DNA of 5,788 nucleotides from contig JAHZDG010000002.1 of NCBI GenBank assembly GCA_019422485.1, positions 39,127 to 44,914 on the forward strand, in the 5' to 3' direction. A model generated the notes under the pieces. It made no database searches. It worked only from the letters and a program-made list of their open reading frames with translations, and was not told the origin of the DNA. This DNA is from Alistipes sp. (lineage in GTDB: Bacteria; Bacteroidota; Bacteroidia; Bacteroidales; Rikenellaceae). Below, one piece after another: positions 1-5,435 of this stretch (its first letter is position 1; each line of letters starts with the position of its first letter). The translations under genes and the position numbers were made by a program.

Positions 1-20
1 ATGAAATTTGTCAAACAACA

Positions 21-422
21 TTACAAAGCGATGGATGATAGAGCTTGACAGATATCATGTATTCCCTGTACGATTTTATATTGTTGTGCCGGGCGTGGAT
101 TACTTCTTCCTGTGGCATAGTGTCCCAATTGGCGTTCATTAATTCCTGTAAATTTAGCCAAGGCCGAGCGCGTGATTATTCCTTCAGTAGAATGCAATAT
201 GGCTCTGGTATTGAGGTTAAAATGAAGTTGATAATCGCCTCGCAGCGCTTCGGGGATTTCATCGCCGTCCTCCCGCATTGCTTGAAGGTGCATTTGTAGA
301 GCTTCTTCGAAAGCTTGTTTAACTCCTTCAAGGGTTTTATGTGTCGCAACACAACCTGGGACTAAATCACAACATGCGCCGTAATTGTCGGCCCATGTAA
401 CCAAAACAAATACTTTTCCCAT
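21..422 (-). CDS. hicB: HicB-family antitoxin with C-terminal helix-turn-helix
   Basis: This 133-residue protein is the likely antitoxin of a type II HicAB toxin-antitoxin module. HicB proteins bind and block HicA and usually repress their own operon. Residues 1-75 read as the HicB fold: a strand with VLVTW, a loop with DLVPGCVATHKTLE, then a helix EGVKQAFEEALQMHLQAM and the phrase DGDEIPEAL, all typical of the family. Residues 85-125 (SALAKFTGINERQLGHYATG, followed by NPRP) look like an XRE-like helix-turn-helix, which suits autorepression. The start is the ATG at 422, 25 nt after the hicA stop, so the toxin gene comes first in the operon, the common hicAB order. No Shine-Dalgarno site is seen; the leader is AT-rich, normal for Bacteroidetes. 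The length suits the longer, DNA-binding HicB subtype. Family assignment is confident; activity is inferred. Confidence 0.88.
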   Translation of the reverse strand: MGKVFVLVTWADNYGACCDLVPGCVATHKTLEGVKQAFEEALQMHLQAMREDGDEIPEALRGDYQLHFNLNTRAILHSTEGIITRSALAKFTGINERQLGHYATGRSNPRPAQQYKIVQGIHDICQALSSIAL

Positions 423-440
423 AGTGAAAATTTGATGACA

Positions 441-459
441 GGTTGGCTTATCGCCAACC
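441..459 (-). promoter_or_regulatory. Hairpin across the hicA stop codon
   Basis: GGTTGGC (441-447) and GCCAACC (453-459) form a perfect 7-bp stem with a 5-nt loop. On the minus-strand transcript it covers the last hicA codons and the stop codon and ends about 18 nt before the hicB start. No U-tract follows directly, so it is not an obvious terminator. It might affect mRNA stability or the toxin-to-antitoxin translation ratio. Confidence 0.45.
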
Positions 460-642
460 CGCCTGTTTGAAAATACTATTTAACAATTCTTGATCCAATG
501 TATCGCTTTTCTTACCATTTATCGTTACTTTCCCCTTTTTTGTCGGGTGTTTAAACTGTCTGTGACTTCCTTTCTGCGATACTTTTATCCATCCATCCGA
601 CTTTAACATTTCAAGGATTTCAAATACTTTGTAGCGTTTCAT
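448..642 (-). CDS. hicA: HicA-family mRNA interferase toxin
   Basis: This small 64-residue protein matches the HicA toxin family, which has a double-stranded-RNA-binding-like fold and inhibits translation by cleaving mRNA. The N-terminus KVFEILEMLKSDGWIKVSQ, the motif KGSHRQFKHP with the expected catalytic histidine at residue 27, and the basic stretch KKGKVTINGKKSD are all standard for HicA. The C-terminal helix LDQELLNSIFKQAGW is also typical. The length is normal and no key residue is missing, so the toxin looks intact. The ATG at 642 lies about 30 nt from a consensus promoter and after an A-rich leader (AAAAAG next to the ATG). It is the first gene of a two-gene operon with hicB. Sitting at the end of a probable integrated element, it may help retain that element; this is inference. 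Confidence 0.9.
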   Translation of the reverse strand: MKRYKVFEILEMLKSDGWIKVSQKGSHRQFKHPTKKGKVTINGKKSDTLDQELLNSIFKQAGWR

Positions 643-672
643 CTTTTTGCTTTGTTCCGTTGTTTGACATTA

Positions 673-703
673 CAAAGATAGTAAAAATACTATTAATTAC
701 AAA
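673..703 (-). promoter_or_regulatory. hicAB promoter (Bacteroidetes type)
   Basis: Read on the minus strand, TTTG (703-700) is followed after 19 bp by TATCTTTG (680-673). This exactly matches the Bacteroidetes consensus TTTG-N19-21-TAnnTTTG for the -33 and -7 boxes. Transcription should start near position 666, giving a leader of roughly 25 nt before the hicA ATG at 642. Confidence 0.85.
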
Positions 704-725
704 TAAATAATACGATTTTTACTAT
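678..725. promoter_or_regulatory. Candidate HicB operator (ATAGTA/TACTAT repeats)
   Basis: A perfect inverted repeat ATAGTA-AAAA-TACTAT lies at 678-693. It overlaps the end of the -7 box and fills part of the spacer of the hicAB promoter. A third TACTAT is at 720-725, inside an 11-bp inverted copy: ATAGTAAAAAT at 678-688 against ATTTTTACTAT at 715-725. The -33 box lies between these copies. A bound dimer here would block the promoter. The helix-turn-helix of the HicB protein makes it the natural binder, but that is inference. Confidence 0.6.
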
Positions 726-780
726 TATATTTATAGAGATACTTACTTTTCAAAGAGCATAAAAACGAAAACAACAATAC

Positions 781-958
781 CGTATTTTAGGTGAGTGTTC
801 AGTATAACCTGATTCAGGTTTTGACAGGAATTATTTCTATATTTATTCAGGAATTCGGAGGAATTTTACGGTGGTTTTTACGATTGTTTTACGAAGCTAT
901 TTTTATGTATTGTGTATTGATTTTACAATCAATCCATTACAGATATTTTACTTATTCC
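781..958. other. Gene-free element end with phased repeats (att-flanking region)
   Basis: I see no credible gene here. The stretch is AT-rich and full of short repeats. TTTTACG occurs three times at 864-870, 876-882 and 887-893, about one helical turn apart, and TTTTAC again at 921-926 and 946-951. AGGAATT occurs at 826-832, 849-855 and 859-865. There is a 15-bp palindrome AACCTGA-T-TCAGGTT (806-820) and an inverted repeat ATTGATT-TTAC-AATCAAT (916-933). It directly abuts a truncated tRNA gene. This arrangement resembles the arm-type integrase and accessory-factor sites inside the ends of elements integrated by tyrosine recombinases. That role is inferred from layout, not from a known motif. 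Confidence 0.5.
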
Positions 959-1000
959 TTCGTAATGAAAAGGTCGCCGGTTCGAGCCCGGCTTGAAGCT
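959..1000 (+). pseudogene. 3' fragment of tRNA-Thr(CGT), probable att site
   Basis: The sequence reads as the 3' half of a tRNA. It has an anticodon loop TTCGTAA with anticodon CGT (961-963), the 3' side of the anticodon stem TGAAA (966-970), and a variable loop AGGTC (971-975). The T arm is GCCGG-TTCGAGC-CCGGC (976-992), then an acceptor strand TTGAAGC (993-999) and discriminator T (1000). The upstream bases ATTCC (954-958) cannot pair with TGAAA, and no D arm or matching GCTTCAA acceptor strand precedes it, so the 5' half is absent. A break in the anticodon loop is the usual footprint of tyrosine-recombinase integration into a tRNA gene. The fragment would be the duplicated att site at the distal end of an element lying to the left. 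It cannot form a tRNA. The threonine identity rests on the anticodon alone. Confidence 0.75.
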
Positions 1001-1007
1001 CAGAACA

Positions 1008-1046
1008 AAAAAGCAGTTGTCATTTGGACAACTGCTTTTTGTTTTT
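1008..1046 (+). terminator. Rho-independent terminator, probably bidirectional
   Basis: A 14-bp perfect stem (AAAAAGCAGTTGTC at 1008-1021 with its complement at 1027-1040) encloses the loop ATTTG and is followed by GTTTTT on the plus strand. It fits as the original terminator of the tRNA-Thr gene, now left behind a tRNA fragment. On the minus strand the stem also ends in a T-rich run (CTTTTTTG), so it may terminate the convergent gene that stops at 1090. Confidence 0.85.
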
Positions 1047-1089
1047 ATTCAACAAGAGTTCGCTTCTTTTACCCCTCTTCCGACACGCG

Positions 1090-2124
1090 CTATCGTTTCC
1101 ACAAATAGTGCAAATGAATTTTATAAGGGGTTATGATCATAAAACCATCTCTATATCGATTCAGTTTCAGTTTCCTGTAATTCGACTCCCCATACGTACT
1201 GAAACTAAGATATTGCACCGTATCCGAAGGGATATTCTGCAACATACAAGCTCCGATCACATTTTGCAGCGAACAGACACTTTCAAGTCCATGCTCTCCG
1301 ATTACCCCAATCTGCATAGCACCCAAAGGATCCTCATAAATATGCAACAAACGTCCTTTATGAACAAAAGAAGTCGCAATATCGAGACAAGCCGTATCCA
1401 CCAACATTTCCATTCCCTGTAAAGAAGCATCCTGCGGGTACTCATTCTTCTCCAACGAATCATAAAGCGACATCTCCCGAGGATCATCAATCTTCACAAC
1501 ACTAGAGAATCCAACGTCATGCCCCAGATAATTCGTCACATAATAAGATTCCTCTATTTTCTGCACCAACCGCACACAGGTCGACTTTCCCTCATAAGTA
1601 CACCCCGTATGTTTATCCATAAAATAAACGCAGCCACCCCATTCTCCACAACAACGGGACGTCACCACATAATCTTCATCCTCATAACGGGGAACCCTGA
1701 GTTCAGGAAGCAATTGCCATTTCCATTGCGACTCATCCAAGCAGAAAGGTACAAAAGGTTCATTATCCGGAACCACACATATACTATCCCCCTTTAAATA
1801 CATCCAATAGGCTGACGGCAGGCAGATATTATCCGGCAAAGGAATCTTCCGAACTATCTTTCCTTCCCGAGTTAAAACATACATTCTGGTATCCAGGCAC
1901 TTATAGAATCCCCGCTTTTTCTTCCATCTATGAAAAAATGCATAATAATGATCTTTATGAAACACAAATCCCCCCAAACTTCCCGGAATATCCACATAAA
2001 GAGTATCCGCTTCCATCGAAACATAGGGTGTTTCTATCGGGAATTCATTCACCTCCCCGGGCGGGCTATATCCATATAAACTCCACACGAATACCCCCAA
2101 CAACAGAAAAACAGATCTTTTCAT
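1090..2124 (-). CDS. Cysteine-rich exported protein of unknown function, possibly beta-propeller
   Basis: I do not recognise a named family. From the ATG at 2124 the protein has 344 residues and starts with a convincing export signal: MKR, then the hydrophobic stretch SVFLLLGVFVWSLYGY. There is no lipobox cysteine, so it is more likely periplasmic or secreted than a lipoprotein. The rest is rich in short beta-strand-like segments such as MYVLTREGKIVRKIPLP, spaced as in the six-bladed beta-propeller proteins common in Bacteroidales; this is only a resemblance. It contains about 12 cysteines, including a CC pair near residues 158-159 and others near 165, 175 and 183. The reading frame extends to a TTG at 2145, but that would put seven polar residues before the signal, so the ATG is preferred. 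No clear promoter is seen. It lies downstream of the ATP-grasp gene on the same strand, after a possible terminator, so co-transcription is doubtful. Confidence 0.75.
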   Translation of the reverse strand: MKRSVFLLLGVFVWSLYGYSPPGEVNEFPIETPYVSMEADTLYVDIPGSLGGFVFHKDHYYAFFHRWKKKRGFYKCLDTRMYVLTREGKIVRKIPLPDNICLPSAYWMYLKGDSICVVPDNEPFVPFCLDESQWKWQLLPELRVPRYEDEDYVVTSRCCGEWGGCVYFMDKHTGCTYEGKSTCVRLVQKIEESYYVTNYLGHDVGFSSVVKIDDPREMSLYDSLEKNEYPQDASLQGMEMLVDTACLDIATSFVHKGRLLHIYEDPLGAMQIGVIGEHGLESVCSLQNVIGACMLQNIPSDTVQYLSFSTYGESNYRKLKLNRYRDGFMIITPYKIHLHYLWKR

Positions 2125-2307
2125 CGCAGGATTTTTATTCGTCAAACAACAACAATATCAAGATAGACATTTTCTGGCAGAAATCCTACTATCCTCCAGC
2201 AGTTTACATACACAGTTCACATCCCAACCCAACAAACGATCCCCTGACCTAATAGGCCAGGGGGATCGCATTCAAAATATTTTTCTACAAAGCCGCGATT
2301 TCAGTTC
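2125..2307. other. Intergenic spacer with one hairpin
   Basis: This spacer separates two minus-strand genes. Apart from the hairpin at 2238-2267, I see no RNA gene and no perfect TAnnTTTG box for the downstream gene. The nearest candidate is TATTGTTG on the minus strand (2157-2150), with one mismatch and no good -33 partner. Confidence 0.4.
2238..2267 (-). terminator. Possible terminator after the ATP-grasp gene
   Basis: GATCCCCTGACCT (2238-2250) pairs with AGGCCAGGGGGATC (2254-2267) around a 3-nt loop, with one A/C mismatch and one bulged G. It lies 40 to 70 nt past the stop codon at 2308. On the minus strand only a weak T-rich run (GTTTGTTG) follows, so termination may be incomplete. Confidence 0.5.
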
Positions 2308-5271
2308 TTAACGCACCATTCCCTTGTTTTTACGACCATCAATATAGATATACAACGGCTCGGGGAAGCGCACATGACGCAAATATTCATTTTCAAACAC
2401 GGCCGGCATCGCATCCAGACGAGCCTGATCGAAATATCCATCCCCCATAAAAGGATTGAGCGTCAAATAACCGGCCCCGAACGAAATCAGATTCTGGAAA
2501 AAGTGGGTTCCCTGACTCGGTTCAACCCGAAAATCTTCCAAGCCGCACTCCACAATCACCCGGGCTTCGGAGATATCGGTCCAACGCACCGGAATCCCCA
2601 GCCAGGGATCACTCGACCCCCAGCGTCCGGGACCTACCAACACATACAAGCGTTGTTCAGCCCGCAGTCCGGTATTAAGTTTGCTGATATCGGAAGCGAT
2701 CTGACGGGTCTGCGCCTTATCGAACGCCTCCCGGCGCACATAGATAATATCGCTGACCCCCTCGATCGCACCCAATCCCAAAGCACTCTCAGCATAGATC
2801 AGCGCCTTGGAGGTATCGACACTATTCCAATCCAGCGAACATCCGTTCTGACTGTTCACAATGGGGCGTATTTGCAGGAAATTGAAGATACGATCCTCGC
2901 CGTAAGGCACATCCATATTGACCGCAAATTCGATCTCCACCGGCGTACGCATCTCCTGTTCCCCCATCGCCAACAGATCACTGAGAATTTCTGCCAACGG
3001 CAAAGTCCCGTATTTCAGAATCTGAGAGAAGGTAATGATCTTACGCCCCTCCTCGAAAGTACTGTCCGAAATACGCTGGTTCTGCATATCCCAAGTCGAA
3101 GCCACATAACGCAGGTTCCGGAAATGACGCACTTTATTGATTTCGAATCGCTGCAGGTTGATCGCGTCGTCCAATGAGGTCTTAAACTCTTCAGGCTTCA
3201 GGTTCAAGGCATACATCTCACGCTGGGTGTCTCGCAGCGCCATCTCTGGAGTCGACAGTTGCAAAATGCTCTGCGGATGTTTGGGCGAAAAACGCAGGGT
3301 CAATCCTCCCTCGACCACCATTTTACCCAATCCGAACGCCAGGTTCACGATACCGTCTTCGGGTCGTTCATCCCCAATCGGATAGAAGTTCAACGAACGG
3401 GCCACCCCTGAAATGGTCGGAAAGAAATACCCGCTGTCTTCACTTCCGCAAACATCCTGAATAATAACAGCCATCTTCTCCTCGCTCAACAAGTTGGAAG
3501 AGGCCTGAATATAGGCTCGGCTCGACGCGAAAAACACCGAAGCATACACACTCTTGATGGCCTTACCCAACAGACGCAGCATTTGGTCTTCGTTAGCGGT
3601 CAGCGGAATCATATAGGTGGAGTAAATCCCCGCAAACGGCTGATAGTGTGAATCTTCCAATTTTGAACTGGATCGCACGGCCAAGGGGCCCGTCGCATGG
3701 CGGATGTAAGCCCTCAAATCAGACACCAACGCCTCTGGCAAACGCGAGCTGACAAACTCCGAGAGAATCTCCTCGTCGCTCACATCGGCTCCGATGACAT
3801 ACTGCAAACCGTTCTCCTGAATGAACTGATCGAAATAGTCGGTCGCCACCACCACCGTACGCGGCAACATGATCTTCACTCCTTCGTACTTATCCAGCAG
3901 GTTATATTTCTGCAAAACGTTGTTCACGAAAGCCAATCCTCGAGCTTTGCCACCCAACGACCCCTCTCCGATCCGAGCAAACCAGATGTAGCGGCTGTAG
4001 GTATCGGGATTGAAACGCGCCACCACCCCATGTCCTTGCAGAATCCGGTAATCGGTGATCGCATGGACAATGAAGCGTCGCAGATCGTCGGTCGTATCGA
4101 AATGGGTGTGACTCGTTTTGCGCAGCAGGTTCCCCAACGAGAACAGCCCACGGGAAAACATCCATTTGGACAAGCGGTTACGTTCAGCATTGTAAAGCAA
4201 CACCTCCTCCGGAATGTCCATCACCAGATGCTGCATATCTTTCAGATTCCGGGCTCGTCCGATCACGGCTCCCGTATGCAGATCCTTGAACACAAAGTCC
4301 CCGAAGGCAAACTCCTGACTGATATAAGCCCCCAGCTCCATCAGCAGCGTCTTGGAATACTTCACGATAAACCCGACCCCTAATTCTTCGGCCTTTTGGC
4401 GCATGCTCTCCTGAGAAGACTGCAACAAAAAGGGCATATTCGGATCGTCATTCTTAATCAACCGGCACAGATCGATCCCGGCATCGAGTTTTTCGCTGGA
4501 AGCCGGATCGTTCTTATGCAGCACAAAGCCCACATCGGAGATCACCCCCAGCAGGTTCTCCTTGTAGCGTTCGTACAACGAAACCGCCTCCTCATAATTA
4601 GTGGCCAGGAGAATTTTCGGCCGGGCTCGTTTCCGCAACATTTGTTGCTGTTCGTTGAGCGCCTCCTTGCGAAACTCGGCACTCTGCTGCAGCACCAGCT
4701 TATAGATGGCCGGCAGATAAGTGGAATAATAGCGGATCGAATCCTCAACCAGCAAAATGGACTGCACCCCCACCCCCAGAATATCTGCCTCGGCATTCAT
4801 CCGGTCTTCGATCAGTTTGATGATCGCCAAGATCAGGTCGGCATTCCCGTGCCAGCTAAAGATGTAGTCGATCCCCGAACGGTCTTCGGCATCGAGCCGC
4901 CGATAGAGATCCCGCGTAAAATGGGTCAGCAACACCACAGGAATCCCCGGACGTTCATTCTTCAGTTGTTTGGCAAAGTGGAAAACATCCAACTCCCCTA
5001 CATTGAGCATACTGATAACCAGATCGAAATCGTCGTGATTTCGCAACAGTTCCAACGCCTCGGTCGAGGTATTCACCCGGGTGAACGAAGGCGGATTACT
5101 CAGGTTCAGGTCGAAATATTCGCGATTGATCTGGCCGTCGATGCGTCCATCCTCTTCCAACGTATAGGCATCGTAGCTGCTGCAGATAAGCAACACCTTC
5201 CGAATACGTTTCTGCATCAAACTGGCGTAATTGATCCGCGAGACGGGCTGATAGACTTGATTGGATTCCAT
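2308..5271 (-). CDS. Receiver / PEP-synthase-type ATP-grasp protein lacking the phospho-histidine domain
   Basis: This 987-residue protein resembles Bacteroidetes proteins annotated as phosphoenolpyruvate synthase or PEP/pyruvate-binding proteins. Residues 25-155 form a receiver-like domain in which the phospho-acceptor position of DLVISMLNVGELD is not aspartate. Residues 170-320 form a second receiver with the acidic pair E176-D177 (LLVEDS), candidate acceptor D246 (VISDVGF), S285/S286 and K304 (FIVKYSK). Residues 425-805 match the nucleotide-binding domain of PEP synthase and pyruvate phosphate dikinase: SLGGKARG (438-445), LPRTVVVATDYF, AVRSSSKLED (531-540, R533), SGVARSLNF and LQIRPIV (799-805). 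The usual swivelling histidine domain (GGxTxHAA) and the C-terminal PEP/pyruvate barrel are absent. Residues 810-987 instead hold a distinct module with GPGRWGSSDPWLG (880-892) and PSQGTHFFQN (918-927). A true PEP synthase reaction is therefore doubtful: it could phosphorylate another substrate or carrier. No signal peptide or membrane segment is seen, so it is cytoplasmic. It is divergent from fucP. Confidence 0.85.
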   Translation of the reverse strand: MESNQVYQPVSRINYASLMQKRIRKVLLICSSYDAYTLEEDGRIDGQINREYFDLNLSNPPSFTRVNTSTEALELLRNHDDFDLVISMLNVGELDVFHFAKQLKNERPGIPVVLLTHFTRDLYRRLDAEDRSGIDYIFSWHGNADLILAIIKLIEDRMNAEADILGVGVQSILLVEDSIRYYSTYLPAIYKLVLQQSAEFRKEALNEQQQMLRKRARPKILLATNYEEAVSLYERYKENLLGVISDVGFVLHKNDPASSEKLDAGIDLCRLIKNDDPNMPFLLQSSQESMRQKAEELGVGFIVKYSKTLLMELGAYISQEFAFGDFVFKDLHTGAVIGRARNLKDMQHLVMDIPEEVLLYNAERNRLSKWMFSRGLFSLGNLLRKTSHTHFDTTDDLRRFIVHAITDYRILQGHGVVARFNPDTYSRYIWFARIGEGSLGGKARGLAFVNNVLQKYNLLDKYEGVKIMLPRTVVVATDYFDQFIQENGLQYVIGADVSDEEILSEFVSSRLPEALVSDLRAYIRHATGPLAVRSSSKLEDSHYQPFAGIYSTYMIPLTANEDQMLRLLGKAIKSVYASVFFASSRAYIQASSNLLSEEKMAVIIQDVCGSEDSGYFFPTISGVARSLNFYPIGDERPEDGIVNLAFGLGKMVVEGGLTLRFSPKHPQSILQLSTPEMALRDTQREMYALNLKPEEFKTSLDDAINLQRFEINKVRHFRNLRYVASTWDMQNQRISDSTFEEGRKIITFSQILKYGTLPLAEILSDLLAMGEQEMRTPVEIEFAVNMDVPYGEDRIFNFLQIRPIVNSQNGCSLDWNSVDTSKALIYAESALGLGAIEGVSDIIYVRREAFDKAQTRQIASDISKLNTGLRAEQRLYVLVGPGRWGSSDPWLGIPVRWTDISEARVIVECGLEDFRVEPSQGTHFFQNLISFGAGYLTLNPFMGDGYFDQARLDAMPAVFENEYLRHVRFPEPLYIYIDGRKNKGMVR

Positions 5272-5295
5272 GGGCAGAGGGTCTTCTCATTCAAG

Positions 5296-5315
5296 GGTTT
5301 GCCGGCCGGCAAACC
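5296..5315. promoter_or_regulatory. Perfect 20-bp palindrome in the divergent promoter region
   Basis: GGTTTGCCGG is followed directly by its reverse complement CCGGCAAACC. In DNA this would suit a dimeric regulator bound over the predicted start of the ATP-grasp transcript. In RNA it could fold as an 8-bp stem with a GGCC loop near the 5' end of that mRNA. It lies about 80 bp upstream of the fucP -7 box, so it could affect both genes. The binder is unknown. Confidence 0.65.
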
Positions 5316-5322
5316 TCTCAGA

Positions 5323-5330
5323 CAAAGCTA
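5323..5330 (-). promoter_or_regulatory. Possible -7 box for the ATP-grasp gene
   Basis: On the minus strand TAGCTTTG matches the Bacteroidetes -7 consensus TAnnTTTG exactly. No TTTG lies 19-21 bp upstream, so the promoter is incomplete by sequence and may need an activator. It would start transcription near 5316, leaving a leader of about 45 nt that begins with the palindrome at 5296-5315. Confidence 0.5.
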
Positions 5331-5370
5331 CACAAAAATTCACCGTTTTTTGATATTTTTTAATAATTTA

Positions 5371-5402
5371 GTTGCGACTCCGCTCGCTTTCGAGTAAATT
5401 TG
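5371..5402 (+). promoter_or_regulatory. fucP promoter (Bacteroidetes type)
   Basis: TAAATTTG (5395-5402) matches the -7 consensus TAnnTTTG exactly. GTTG (5371-5374), one mismatch from TTTG, lies 20 bp upstream. The predicted start near 5409 gives a leader of about 27 nt before the ATG at 5436. A small inverted repeat CTCG-CTTT-CGAG (5383-5394) sits in the spacer. Confidence 0.7.
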
Positions 5403-5435
5403 TTGAAACCTGAAAAAGACCTAAATTTTCCTTTT

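Noticed and set aside
45..299. Plus-strand frame opposite hicB
   Set aside because: It is antisense to a clear HicB coding region and matches no family I recognise.
791..1108. Plus-strand frame of 105 codons starting with GTG
   Set aside because: It runs straight through the tRNA-Thr fragment and the terminator hairpin and has no coding character, so it is not a gene.
2125..2145. TTG start giving a seven-residue longer exported protein
   Set aside because: The extension adds polar residues before the MKR signal peptide start. The ATG at 2124 gives a standard signal sequence.
2308..5271. Annotation as a complete phosphoenolpyruvate synthase (ppsA)
   Set aside because: The ATP-grasp part matches, but I find neither the GGxTxHAA histidine domain nor the C-terminal PEP/pyruvate barrel, so the ppsA symbol is not justified.
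4396..5397. Long plus-strand frame (333 codons) opposite the ATP-grasp gene
   Set aside because: It is antisense to a well-supported coding region. Its translation is low-complexity in Q, H, I and R, typical of a mirrored GC-rich gene. The same applies to the plus-strand frames at 2374-3177 and 3697-4383.
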